Source: Micromonospora sp. KC213
GTDB taxonomy: Bacteria > Actinomycetota > Actinomycetes > Mycobacteriales > Micromonosporaceae
Length of the DNA stretch: 64,000 nucleotides
Direction of reading: 5' to 3'
Assembly (NCBI RefSeq): GCF_004348325.1
Contig: NZ_SMKF01000001.1
Location: 122,049 to 186,048, forward strand
The position numbers and the translations under genes are program-made. Below, one piece after another: positions 35,327-45,894 of this stretch. The notes under the pieces were generated by a model, which was given only the letters and a program-made list of their open reading frames with translations, ran no database searches and was not told the DNA's origin. The first letter of the stretch is position 1; every line of letters begins with the position of its first letter.

Positions 35327-36505
35327 ATGAATCGCAGCGACGTACGGGTCGGCATGGTGGGCTATGCCTTCATGGGTAGCGCCCACTCGCAGGCATGGCG
35401 CACCGTGAACCGGGCCTTCGATCTCCCACTGCGGGCGCGCATGGTGGCCGTCTGCGGCCGCGACGCGACGGCGGTCGGCGCGGCCGCGGACCGGCTCGGC
35501 TGGGAACGGTCGGAGACCGACTGGCGGGCCATGGTCGAGCGGGACGACATCGACCTGGTCGACATATGTGTGCCGGGAGACCTGCACGCCGAGATCGCCC
35601 TCGCGGCGCTCTCCGCAGGCAAGCACGTCCTGTGTGAGAAGCCGCTGGCCAACACCGTGGACGAGGCCCGCGCGATGGTCGCGGCCGCCGACGCGGCACG
35701 CAGGTCGGGGGTCCGGTCGATGTGCGGCTTCAACTACCGCCGGGTGCCCGCGCTCGCCCTGATGCGCGATCTCGTCGCCGCCGGCCGGGTCGGCGAGATC
35801 CGCCACGTCCGTGCGGCGTACCTGCAGGACTGGATCGTCGACCCGCAGTTCCCGCTGGTCTGGCGGCTGCGCCGGGAGACGGCCGGCTCGGGTGCGCTGG
35901 GCGACATCGGCGCGCACATCATCGACATCACTCAGTACGTGACCGGGCAGCGGATCACCGGGGTGTCCGGGCTCACCGAGACGTTCGTCAAGGAACGCCC
36001 ACTACCCGCTGCGTCGAGTGGCCTGTCCGCGGCGGCCTCCGGCGCGACCACCGGTCCGGTGACCGTCGACGACGCCGCCCTGTTCCTGGCGCGGCTGTCC
36101 GGCGGCGCGATCGCCACGTACGAGGCGACCCGGTTCGCCACCGGTCGCAAGAACGGCATGCGGATCGAGATCAACGGCTCGGCCGGGTCGCTCGCGTTCG
36201 ACCTGGAACGCCTGTCCGAACTGGAGTTCTACGACGCCAGCCGACCGGCCGAGGAACAGGGCTTCACCCGGATCCTGGTCACCGAGCCGCAGCACCCGTA
36301 CATGGCGGCCTGGTGGCCGCCCGGCCACCTCATCGGATACGAGCACTCGTTCACCCACCAGGCCCGCGACCTGCTCGAGGCGATCGCGACCGGCACCGAT
36401 CCGCAGCCCTCGTTCAGCGACGGCCTCGGTGTTCAACTCGTGCTCGACGCGGTCGAGCGCAGCGCCGCCGCGGAGGGCGCATGGACCCACGTCGAGAAGG
36501 AATGA
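35327..36505 (+). CDS. Gfo/Idh/MocA-family dehydrogenase
   Basis: 392 residues. N-terminal Rossmann fold (VGMVGYAFMGSAHSQAW) and the family Lys in CEKPLANT, then the C-terminal alpha/beta domain with GALGDIGAHIIDITQYVTG, which contains the usual catalytic Asp/His pair. NAD(P)-dependent oxidation of a sugar, inositol or glycoside is expected; in ThuB-type relatives this makes a 3-keto sugar. It lies 12 nt after the RbsB gene and 12 nt before the isomerase gene, with CGGAGG as ribosome site. Confidence 0.93.
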   Translation: MNRSDVRVGMVGYAFMGSAHSQAWRTVNRAFDLPLRARMVAVCGRDATAVGAAADRLGWERSETDWRAMVERDDIDLVDICVPGDLHAEIALAALSAGKHVLCEKPLANTVDEARAMVAAADAARRSGVRSMCGFNYRRVPALALMRDLVAAGRVGEIRHVRAAYLQDWIVDPQFPLVWRLRRETAGSGALGDIGAHIIDITQYVTGQRITGVSGLTETFVKERPLPAASSGLSAAASGATTGPVTVDDAALFLARLSGGAIATYEATRFATGRKNGMRIEINGSAGSLAFDLERLSELEFYDASRPAEEQGFTRILVTEPQHPYMAAWWPPGHLIGYEHSFTHQARDLLEAIATGTDPQPSFSDGLGVQLVLDAVERSAAAEGAWTHVEKE

Positions 36506-36517
36506 CAAGGAGTACCG

Positions 36518-37522
36518 ATGGCGCGACCGATCACCCTGTTCACCGGGCAGTGGGCCGATCTGCCGTTCGAGGAGGTGTGCCGGCTGGCAGCCGACTGGGG
36601 ATACGACGGTCTGGAGATCGCCTGCTGGGGCGACCACTTCGAGGTCGACCGTGCGCTGGCCGACGACTCGTACGTCGACCGCAAGCGCGAGACACTCGCC
36701 AAGTACAACCTCGGCGTCTGGACGATCTCCAACCACCTGGCCGGGCAGGCGGTGTGCGACCACCCGATCGACGAACGGCACAAGGCGATCCTGCCGGCGC
36801 GTATCTGGGGCTCCGGTGACCCCGAGCAGGTCCGGCAGGCGGCTGCCGAGGAGATGAAGGACACCGCGCGGGCGGCGGCCAAGCTCGGCGTCCGTACCGT
36901 CGTGGGGTTCACCGGCTCGTCGATCTGGCACACCGTGGCGATGTTCCCGCCGGCACCGCCGACGATGATCGACGCCGGGTACCGTGACTTCGCCGACCGT
37001 TGGAACCCGATCCTCGACGTCTTCGACGAGGTGGGTGTGCGCTTCGCGCACGAAGTCCATCCGAGCGAGATCGCCTACGACTACTACACCACCGTGCGCA
37101 CGCTGGAGGCGGTCGGACGGCGGCCGGCCTTCGGGCTCAACTGGGATCCGTCCCACTTCGTGTGGCAGGAACTCGACCCAGCCGCCTTCATCCTGGACTT
37201 CGCCGACCGTATCTATCACGTCGACTGCAAGGACGCGAAGGTCCGCACCGGTGACGGCCGGCGGGGACGGCTGTCGTCGCATCTGCCGTGGGCCGATCTG
37301 CGGCGCGGCTGGGATTTCGTGTCGACCGGGCACGGCGATGTGCCGTGGGAAGACTGCTTCCGGGCGCTCAACGCGATCGGGTACGACGGGCCGATCTCGA
37401 TCGAGTGGGAGGATGCCGGCATGGACCGGCTGATCGGCGCTCCGGAAGCACTGCGCTTCGTCCGGCAGTTGGCGTTCGAGCCGCCGGCTGCGGCGTTCGA
37501 CGCCGCGTTCGCCCAGTCCTGA
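36518..37522 (+). CDS. Sugar phosphate isomerase/epimerase-like TIM-barrel protein
   Basis: 334 residues of the xylose-isomerase-like TIM barrel. Metal-binding residues expected for the fold appear in [34 protein letters not shown] and [10 protein letters not shown]. It probably isomerises or epimerises the product of the adjacent Gfo/Idh dehydrogenase. It is the last gene of the operon; AAGGAG precedes the ATG and a terminator follows. Confidence 0.9.
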   Translation: MARPITLFTGQWADLPFEEVCRLAADWGYDGLEIACWGDHFEVDRALADDSYVDRKRETLAKYNLGVWTISNHLAGQAVCDHPIDERHKAILPARIWGSGDPEQVRQAAAEEMKDTARAAAKLGVRTVVGFTGSSIWHTVAMFPPAPPTMIDAGYRDFADRWNPILDVFDEVGVRFAHEVHPSEIAYDYYTTVRTLEAVGRRPAFGLNWDPSHFVWQELDPAAFILDFADRIYHVDCKDAKVRTGDGRRGRLSSHLPWADLRRGWDFVSTGHGDVPWEDCFRALNAIGYDGPISIEWEDAGMDRLIGAPEALRFVRQLAFEPPAAAFDAAFAQS

Positions 37523-37550
37523 CGATCTGCGGCAGCACGGTACCGGCGTC

Positions 37551-37590
37551 TGGTGGCCGGCTCGGACCAGGGTGATCGAGCCGGCCACCA
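37551..37590. terminator. Bidirectional terminator between isomerase and GH95 genes
   Basis: Perfect 14-bp inverted repeat (TGGTGGCCGGCTCG at 37551-37564, complement at 37577-37590) with a 12-nt loop, filling most of the gap between two convergent genes. Confidence 0.8.
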
Positions 37591-37596
37591 TGCGGC

Positions 37597-40416
37597 TCAG
37601 GTCGTCGTGCAGTCCAGTTCGTTCGGTGGGTTGTTGGCTCCGGTCACGGTGGCGATGAAACCGAAGCTCGCGGAACCGCCAGCCGGCAGCGCGCCGTTGT
37701 AGGCGGCGTTGGTCACCGTCACGTTCGCCCCGCTCTGCGTGTAGGAGCCGCCCCACATCTGGTTGATGACCTGTCCATTGGGAAAGGTCCAGGAAACGGT
37801 CCACCCCCGGATTGGCGAGTCGCCGGCGGTCACCGTCACCTCGGCCTGGAAGCCGCCCGGCCAGGAACTCGTCACCGCGTACGCCGCACGCGCCCCGGAC
37901 GGCGGCGGTGTACTGCTCGGGCTCACCGTCGGCGAGGGCGAGGCGGTCGGGCTCACGGTCGGGGTGGCGCTCAGCGTCGGCGACGGCGTCACCCCTGGCC
38001 GCGCGACACGGTAGGTGTGACCGGCCCGGACGGCGAGCTGGACGACGTCGGTCTCGGGCCGGGTCGTGGCGGGTGTGCTGCCGTCGATGACGTCGACGAT
38101 TGTGTAGCTTCCGGTGAACAGTCGGGCGCGCAGCTTGACGGTGCCGTCGCGGGCGGCCCGGACGAGGAACTCGTCGGCCTGGCCACCGGTCCACGACATG
38201 CCGGCGGTGTATCCACCGCGCCCCCGCAGACCCGCCACCTGCCCGGTCGGCCAGACCGACGGTAGCGCCGGCAGCAGGTGCAGCTCGCCGTTGTGGCTGT
38301 GCAGGAGCATCTCGGCGATGCCGGCGGTGGCGCCGAAGTTGCCATCGATCTGGAACGGCGGATGCAGGTCGAACATGTTCGGCGCCAGCCGGTCGGTCCG
38401 GACCAGGTCGCGGATGAGTTTGTACGCACGCGCGCCGTCCTCCATCCGCGCCCAGTAGTTGATTTTCCAGGCGAGTGACCAGCCCGTCCCGTCGTCGCCG
38501 CGCAACTCCAGGGTTCGCCGCGCGGCCTCGTACAGCTGCGGGGTGCCGCGCCTGGTGATCTGGTTGCTGGGATGCAGCCCGTACAGATGGGAGATGTGCC
38601 GGTGGTTGCGCTCGGTCTCGATCCAGTCGGCCAGCCACTCCTGGATGTTGCCGCGGGAACCGACGCGCATCGGTGGCAGCCGGTCCCTGGCCGCCCGGAG
38701 CTGGGGCCGCAAGGGGATGTCCACGCCGAGCGTCTCGCTGGCCCGAGCCACGCCCTCGAACAGGTCGCGCAGGATCTGGTTGTCCATGGTGGGGCCGGCA
38801 CAGACGCTGACGCCGGAGTGGTGGGGCAGCTCCGGCGAGTTCGACGGGTTGGTGACCAGGTATCCAAGCGTCGGATGCGTGACCAGGGTGTCCAGGAAGA
38901 ACTGGGCAGCACCCTTCATCGCCGGGTAGTTGGCGCGAAGAAACTCGATGTCCCCGCTGAACAGGAAGTGGTCCCAGACCAGGGTGGCCAGCCAGGCGCC
39001 GCCGGTCTGCCACATGCCCCACAGCGCCCCGTCCACGACCGAGGAGCCCCGCCACCCGTCGGTGTTGTGGTGGGTGACCCACCCGCCGGCGCCGTACTGG
39101 GCCTGGGCGGTGCGGGCACCCGTCACGGCCAGCTCCCTGATCATGTCGAAGACCGGCAGGAAGCACTCCGAGAGGTTCGTCGTGTCGGCGGGCCAGTAGT
39201 TCATCGGCAGGTTGGCGTTGATCGTGTATTTCGAGTCCCAGGGCGGAGCCATCGACTCGTTCCAGATGCCCTGTAGGTTGGCCGGCTGGGTGCCGGGACG
39301 CGACGAGGAGATCAGCAGGTATCGGCCGAACTGGAACAGCAGCGCGGAGAACTGCGGGTCGTTGGCGCTCGCGTGTTGGGCGATCCGCACGTCGGTCGGC
39401 TGGTCGGCCGCCGCGGTGCGGCCCAGGTTGATCGAGACGCGGTTGAACAGCGCCTGGTAGTCGGCCAGGTGCCTGCTGCGCAGCTGCTCGTAGCCGAGGC
39501 TGCGGGCCGCGCTGAGGCGGGTGCGCGCGATGCCCTGGTAGTCGCCGTTGACGATGCGGTAGTTGACGTAGCTGGAGCCGATCGAGACCAGCAGGGTGAC
39601 GCTGGTGGCTCCGGCAACCCGCAGGGTGCCGCCGGAGCTGCTGACCGTGCCGCCGGTGGCGACGGCGTTGGCGAGGGCGAGAAACCGGACCGACCCGTTG
39701 ATGCCTTCCATGTTTCCGGAGACTCCGTCGAGGCCGATCGTCGCCGCGTCCGGACTGGACACGGTGGTTCGCTGAGGGCTGTCGAAGGTGGCGTTGAACG
39801 TGATCGAGTTGGCCCGGTCGGCGGTGAGACGCACGACGATCACCTGATCCGGAGCACACGCGAACACCTCACGCTGGTACCGCACACCGTTGTGCACGTA
39901 CGTGGTGGTGACGATCGCGGTGGTGAGATCGAGCGTCCGGATGTACTGCGACGCCCCATTGGCGCTACCGAAGGCGAGCCGCAGGTTTCCGACCGGCTGA
40001 TAGGCCAACTGCCCGGCCGGCCGACCGAGCATGGCCTGGTCGATCAACGTCTGCGCCTGGCCCCACTGGTCAGCGAAGACCAGCCGCCGGATCTCCGGCA
40101 GCGCGGCCGCGCCGCGGGTGTTGGCGGAGTCGTAGGGACGGCCGGCCCAGATGGTGTCCTCGTTGAGCTGAAGTCGTTCTGTGTCGATGTTTCCGAACAC
40201 CATCGCGCCGAGGCGTCCGTTGCCGATCGGCAGCGCCCGCAACCAGTCCGCGCCGGCCGGTTCGTCGTACCAGAGCGCCATGTCGTTGGCGGCGAGCACC
40301 TGCGGCGGCGGCACCGAGCCAGCGCGGGCTACGGCGGTCCAACCCGCGGGGAGCAGGGCTGCTCCCGCCCCGGCGGCTCCGGCGGTGAAAAGCTGCCTCC
40401 GTGTCACTTCAGACAT
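37597..40416 (-). CDS. Secreted GH95 enzyme (alpha-L-fucosidase/galactosidase family) with C-terminal CBM2
   Basis: 939 residues. Tat-type signal peptide (EVTRRQLFTAGAAGAGAALLPAG). The GH95 start is diagnostic (ALWYDEPAGADWLRALPIGNGRLGAMVFG, followed by ERLQLNEDTIWAGRP), with the alpha/alpha barrel continuing through NMNYWPADTTNLSECF-like and HHNTDGWRGSS segments. A Thr/Ser/Pro linker leads to a CBM2-type cellulose-binding module (YAVTSSWPGGFQAEV, GWTVSWTFPNGQ). GH95 enzymes remove alpha-1,2-L-fucose or L-galactose, for example from xyloglucan side chains. It lies 282 nt downstream of the GH10 gene in the same orientation. Confidence 0.93.
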   Translation of the reverse strand: MSEVTRRQLFTAGAAGAGAALLPAGWTAVARAGSVPPPQVLAANDMALWYDEPAGADWLRALPIGNGRLGAMVFGNIDTERLQLNEDTIWAGRPYDSANTRGAAALPEIRRLVFADQWGQAQTLIDQAMLGRPAGQLAYQPVGNLRLAFGSANGASQYIRTLDLTTAIVTTTYVHNGVRYQREVFACAPDQVIVVRLTADRANSITFNATFDSPQRTTVSSPDAATIGLDGVSGNMEGINGSVRFLALANAVATGGTVSSSGGTLRVAGATSVTLLVSIGSSYVNYRIVNGDYQGIARTRLSAARSLGYEQLRSRHLADYQALFNRVSINLGRTAAADQPTDVRIAQHASANDPQFSALLFQFGRYLLISSSRPGTQPANLQGIWNESMAPPWDSKYTINANLPMNYWPADTTNLSECFLPVFDMIRELAVTGARTAQAQYGAGGWVTHHNTDGWRGSSVVDGALWGMWQTGGAWLATLVWDHFLFSGDIEFLRANYPAMKGAAQFFLDTLVTHPTLGYLVTNPSNSPELPHHSGVSVCAGPTMDNQILRDLFEGVARASETLGVDIPLRPQLRAARDRLPPMRVGSRGNIQEWLADWIETERNHRHISHLYGLHPSNQITRRGTPQLYEAARRTLELRGDDGTGWSLAWKINYWARMEDGARAYKLIRDLVRTDRLAPNMFDLHPPFQIDGNFGATAGIAEMLLHSHNGELHLLPALPSVWPTGQVAGLRGRGGYTAGMSWTGGQADEFLVRAARDGTVKLRARLFTGSYTIVDVIDGSTPATTRPETDVVQLAVRAGHTYRVARPGVTPSPTLSATPTVSPTASPSPTVSPSSTPPPSGARAAYAVTSSWPGGFQAEVTVTAGDSPIRGWTVSWTFPNGQVINQMWGGSYTQSGANVTVTNAAYNGALPAGGSASFGFIATVTGANNPPNELDCTTT

Positions 40417-40698
40417 CGGAATCCTTCCGAACAGTGCGGCGGGGGCGGACTGTCAGGCTCGGGCCCGGCGCTGATGCGCTCCGTCGGGCAGCGGTCGGAG
40501 CGCTCAGCACGCAGGCAGAGGATGGGCGCTGGTGGCTGCGGTCACGGGCCGGGCCGGCGCGGAGGTTGCCCCCTCCACGCCGGCCCTTCCAGGTCGCGGG
40601 CGACGAACATGTTGGCGTCATGTCGCCGCCGCCGTGCGGCCTGGAAGCCGCGCTCCCGACTCTGCGACCAGCAGGCGGAGCTGGTGTGGAAGCGAGCC

Positions 40699-42189
<1,491 letters not shown>

Positions 42190-42230
42190 TCACTGACTCG
42201 CTTGCACCTAGCTCCGGCGGACGGAAATTA

Positions 42231-42255
42231 ATATCCGTCATACATTGACGGATAT
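42231..42255. promoter_or_regulatory. 25-bp palindromic operator upstream of the GH10 gene
   Basis: Arms ATATCCGTCA (42231-42240) and TGACGGATAT (42246-42255) are perfectly complementary around TACAT. It contains GTCATAC (GTATGAC on the other strand), the same GT-N3-AC core found at the other GntR-type sites. The length and symmetry argue for a dimeric repressor site. Confidence 0.7.
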
Positions 42256-42617
42256 CATATTGCCAGATTGTTTCCAACTATTCAAGAGGCGCATCACCGG
42301 CAAACCCCTGGACTCGTCCCTGGCGCAGGTGACCGAACCCCGGACCTGCCAGGTACGCCATCAATAACACCTTGTCGACACCGAATTGTCGTCACGATGG
42401 CAGGAAAAGGCATATCGGTTTCTGTTATCGGTCCCGGTGGCCAATGGTCGCCCCGTTCCGCGGGGCGGAAAGCGGTTGGATGGTTCGCCCAGGGCGTGTC
42501 GGTGCCGGAGGTCACGGCACGGTGTGGCGTCTGGCCCGAGACTCTGGACGAGAGGCCGGCTGCGCACGGCTTCGGCGAGAACCAGCGCTGGACCCCAGCG
42601 TGGGCTGATCGCCTCGG
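42256..42617. other. Gene-poor stretch between xylanase promoter and sigma factor gene
   Basis: 362 bp without a supported gene. A plus-strand segment at about 42460-42590 would encode RKAVGWFAQGVSVPEVTARC and onward, which resembles a transposase-type helix-turn-helix, but it lacks a start and continues into the antisense of the sigma factor gene. A decayed insertion element is possible. Confidence 0.4.
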
Positions 42618-43670
42618 TCACACCCCACAGGTGCCGGTGCCGGGCAAGGGCTCCGGACGGGTCTCGATGCGACGGAGTGCGGCAGAGTACCCCGCCGTCG
42701 CCGTGACCGGAGCGCCCACGAGGACCGTGCCCGATCGCCGCTGCGCGGGGCAGGCCCCGATCACCTGGGCGAGTCGGCCGAGGAGTTCAGCCTTGACGCC
42801 TACCTGCGCCACCCGGACGCGGGCGCGGTGGCCAGGGCCGCCACTGGGCCGGTCACCGTCGCTCTTGCGACGAGCCTGCCCTTGCCGAGCACCACGGCGG
42901 CGCGACATCGAAGCGGGAGGAAGCGCGAGGTCGACCAGCAGGCTCTCCGGCGCGAGAAGCCGGTCGGCGGCGCGGAGGCAGCGCTGACAGGATCGTGTGT
43001 GCCGTACGACGCGCTTGCGCCACAGCGGACCAGGTACCCCGTCCCAACCCTCCAGCACCGCGGTCAACCCGGTACAGATGGGCGAGGCCTCCAGTGCCGC
43101 CACGAGCGATCTGCTCAACTCCAGTCGGTTGCGCATCCGCTGGACTCGCACCCCGGCGTGGGCCACGCTCGTTCCCAGTTCCGCCGCCAGTTCGGTCCTG
43201 GTCAGCTGCCCTGCGGCCTCCAGCCACCACAGCGACAGCAGCAGCCGGTCGTCACGATCGAGCCACCGGCTGGCCCGCACCACCTGCCGCCGCTGATCGG
43301 ACAGTTCCAGGCGCAGCATGGTCAGGCCCTCGGTGTCGGCGTCCGCCGCGTCGATCACCTCGCCAAGATCGGTGGTCCGTCCGGCGGTCGCCTGTCGTCG
43401 CCGCAGGTAGGTGCTGACCTGGCGCATGGTGATCGCCATGAGCCACGGCTCGAAGCTGTCCGGAGTGCGCAGGGTGCGCAGCGCCCGAAGGACACGCAGC
43501 ATGGTGTCCTGCACGACGTCGTCGACGTCCGGACGGCTATCGATCGCCCTGCCGACAATCGTGTACACCACCGGCAGGTAGGCCGTGAAGAGTTCGTCGA
43601 GGGCACGCCCGTCGCCGGCCTGGGCGGCGGTGACCAAGCTCGTCTCGTCGGCGCCGGCAGCCTGTGCCAT
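42618..43670 (-). CDS. ECF-type RNA polymerase sigma factor with Cys-containing extension
   Basis: 350 residues. Sigma region 2 (ALDELFTAYLPVVYTIVGRAI, DVDDVVQDTMLRVLRAL, SFEPWLMAITMRQV) and region 4 (LLLSLWWLEAAGQLTRTELAAELGTSVAHAGVRVQRMRNRL) are complete. A segment VVRHTRSCQRCLRAADRLL then resembles the zinc-binding part of ZAS anti-sigma domains, followed by about 100 residues of low-complexity, basic sequence. Fusion of a built-in regulatory domain is plausible. No separate anti-sigma gene is adjacent. The unusual composition of the last 100 codons may mean a frameshift or read-through into non-coding DNA. Confidence 0.8.
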   Translation of the reverse strand: MAQAAGADETSLVTAAQAGDGRALDELFTAYLPVVYTIVGRAIDSRPDVDDVVQDTMLRVLRALRTLRTPDSFEPWLMAITMRQVSTYLRRRQATAGRTTDLGEVIDAADADTEGLTMLRLELSDQRRQVVRASRWLDRDDRLLLSLWWLEAAGQLTRTELAAELGTSVAHAGVRVQRMRNRLELSRSLVAALEASPICTGLTAVLEGWDGVPGPLWRKRVVRHTRSCQRCLRAADRLLAPESLLVDLALPPASMSRRRGARQGQARRKSDGDRPSGGPGHRARVRVAQVGVKAELLGRLAQVIGACPAQRRSGTVLVGAPVTATAGYSAALRRIETRPEPLPGTGTCGV

Positions 43671-43835
43671 GACCGGTCTACGCCTCCGGCCGGGCTTCGG
43701 CTGGTCCGACCGCCTCTGACGCCTGCGCGTGCGTGGAGCCTGCGCAAGGACCGAACACTCCGGTCGCGGGCGATGCCACGGCGACTTTCCTTCCTGTGGG
43801 GCTTGGCCTGGTCCCGGCGGCGAGCTCGGCGGAGG

Positions 43836-45065
43836 TCAGCGTCGGTCGACCCACGGCGTCTCGGCGGCGACCAGGACCGGGCGGCCATCGACGGATGGCG
43901 GCAGGAGCGTGGCCCCGCCACGATCGGTGACCGCGAGCAGCCGCCGGCCGGCCTGTTCCGGTCGTACCTGTGGCCCACGGGGCACGAATTTCCTTTCTCC
44001 ACCGGCGGCGGTGATCGCGACCTCGTCCACCCGGATTCCCAGGCCCGGCGAGTCGCCCAGGATGAAAGCGCCGTCTTCGACGTCCACGTCCACGTCCAGC
44101 CCGACGGGCGGCTCAAGGTCCTGCAGCTCGCTGGCGATGTGGTTGGGCACCGAGGTCGCCGCGTGCAGCAGAGCGACAGGCGTGTTGCCGACCGGGCTGA
44201 CCGGCAGGTCGTGGGCCTGGGCCAGCGCGGACACGCGCAGGAAATGGGTGACTCCCCAGACTGCGGCGGTCTGGACGATGTCGAGGCTGCCGGCGGCGAC
44301 CAGCGGGCGGAACTGCTCCAGCCCGGTCAGGTTCTCACCGCTGGCGACCGACGTGCGAACGCCGCGGCTGACCGCGGCGAGGCCGTCGGCGTCCCAGCGC
44401 CGGACCGGCTCCTCGATCCACGTCAGGTCCAGCGTGCGTTCGATCTCGCTGATATGGCGGACCGCCTGTTTGCGGCTCCAGGACTCGTTCGCGTCCAGCA
44501 TCAGCCCCGGCCGCACCCCGCGCGCCGCCTCGGTCAGCACGTCGCGCACGAGCATCAACCGGTGCCGGTCGCGCTCGATGTCCAGGCCGCCCTTCAGTTT
44601 CGCGGCACGCAGCCCGCGTCGTCCGTATGCCTCATACGTGGCGACGAGCTCGTCGTCGGTCAGGGCGAAGTCCAGGCCGGAGGCGTAGGCGTGGACGGTC
44701 CGGTCCCGGCCGCCGAGAAGCCTCCACAGCGGCTCGCCGGCGACCTGTGCCTTGATGTCCCACAGTGCGGTGTCGAACGCGCCGATCGTGCCGAACACGA
44801 CGCCGGCGTGGCCGGCCTTGAAGGTCTGACGCAGCATGCGATCGTAGAGCGCGGTCACCGCCCGGGGATCCTCGCCGTCGATGGCGGCGAAGACGGCATC
44901 GGCTTCCACGTGCGCTCCCAGGCCGACTCCGGTGATTCCCTCGTCCGTCTCCACCATGATGATCGGCACCGGCATGACGCCGTCGGGGTAGACGCCGTTG
45001 GCGTCGCCCACCGCGCGACCCCACTTCTGCACCGTCATCAAGGTCCGGTATCCGGTGATCCGCAT
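43836..45065 (-). CDS. Enolase-superfamily (mandelate racemase/muconate lactonizing-type) sugar acid dehydratase
   Basis: 409 residues. N-terminal capping domain (IIMVETDEGITGVGLG) and barrel with catalytic Lys motif AAKLKGG, metal ligands in LMLDANESWS, WIEEPV and SGENLTG. Such enzymes dehydrate aldonic or uronic acids to 2-keto-3-deoxy acids, although the exact substrate cannot be read. The last 50 residues are less conserved. Its start is 1 nt after the MalG-type permease stop, so it is the fourth gene of the importer operon. This points to catabolism of the imported sugar through an acid. Confidence 0.9.
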   Translation of the reverse strand: MRITGYRTLMTVQKWGRAVGDANGVYPDGVMPVPIIMVETDEGITGVGLGAHVEADAVFAAIDGEDPRAVTALYDRMLRQTFKAGHAGVVFGTIGAFDTALWDIKAQVAGEPLWRLLGGRDRTVHAYASGLDFALTDDELVATYEAYGRRGLRAAKLKGGLDIERDRHRLMLVRDVLTEAARGVRPGLMLDANESWSRKQAVRHISEIERTLDLTWIEEPVRRWDADGLAAVSRGVRTSVASGENLTGLEQFRPLVAAGSLDIVQTAAVWGVTHFLRVSALAQAHDLPVSPVGNTPVALLHAATSVPNHIASELQDLEPPVGLDVDVDVEDGAFILGDSPGLGIRVDEVAITAAGGERKFVPRGPQVRPEQAGRRLLAVTDRGGATLLPPSVDGRPVLVAAETPWVDRR

Positions 45066-45066
45066 G

Positions 45067-45894
45067 TCAGCCTTTCGTCGAGCCGGCCGTCATCCCGTCG
45101 GCAATCTGGCGCTGCAGGAACAGGTACGTGACCAGCACCGGTACCGCGGCGATGAGGACACCTGCTGCGAAGGTGGGAATGTCGTCGGAGTACTGGCCGC
45201 GCAGCGACGTGACGCCGACCATCAGCGTGCGATGATCGGCCGACGGCATCAGCAGCAGGGAGATGAGCACGTCGTTCCAGCAAAACAACGCGTCGAGAAT
45301 GCCCACCGACAGCAGCGCGGGGGCACCCATCGGCAGCATGATCCGCCGGTAGACGCCGTACGGTGTGTTTCCGTCGATCCGCGCGGCGTCCACGATCTCG
45401 GTCGGCACGCCCCGGTAGTAGCTGGTCATCAGGAAGACCGTGAAGGGCAGGAACTGAGCGACATAGGCAAGGACGAGTCCGGGATAGGTGTCCGTCAGGC
45501 CGCCCTCGGCCATGATCCTCACCAGCGGCACCATGATCACCTGGAACGGGATGAACAGCGCCACGAGGCAGACCAGAAACAGTGTCGAGGAGCCGCGGAA
45601 GCGCAGCTGGCTCAGCGCGAATCCGGCCATCGACCCGATCAGCAGCAGCAACGCTACGGAGCAGGTCACCACGGCGACCGAGTTCAGGAGGTAGCGGGCC
45701 ATGCCCACGCTGTGCCACGCCGCGGCGATGTTCTCCCACCGCAGTGCGCTGGCCAGCGAGAACCGGTCGAGGATGTACTCGCGGCGGGTCTTCATCGCCA
45801 CATTGGCGGTGAAGACCAGCGGATACATCGTTGCCAGGGCCAGCGCCGCCATCGGCACGGCCAGCAGCCACCTGCCCCACCGGATCCGCGACAT
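45067..45894 (-). CDS. Carbohydrate ABC transporter permease, MalG type
   Basis: 275 residues, six membrane helices. The MalG-family EAA loop is YYRGVPTEIVDAARIDGNTPYGVYRRIMLPMGAPAL (part), the contact site for the ATPase. The ATG at 45894 shares a base with the upstream stop (TGATG); a GTG at 45897 is an equal candidate with AAGGA nearer. It forms a heterodimer with the MalF-type protein encoded upstream. Confidence 0.92.
   Translation of the reverse strand: MSRIRWGRWLLAVPMAALALATMYPLVFTANVAMKTRREYILDRFSLASALRWENIAAAWHSVGMARYLLNSVAVVTCSVALLLLIGSMAGFALSQLRFRGSSTLFLVCLVALFIPFQVIMVPLVRIMAEGGLTDTYPGLVLAYVAQFLPFTVFLMTSYYRGVPTEIVDAARIDGNTPYGVYRRIMLPMGAPALLSVGILDALFCWNDVLISLLLMPSADHRTLMVGVTSLRGQYSDDIPTFAAGVLIAAVPVLVTYLFLQRQIADGMTAGSTKG

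Noticed and set aside
36002..39859. Open frame of 1285 codons on the minus strand
   Set aside because: It overlaps the Gfo/Idh and isomerase genes antisense and the GH95 gene in a wrong frame; high-GC codon bias produces such shadows.
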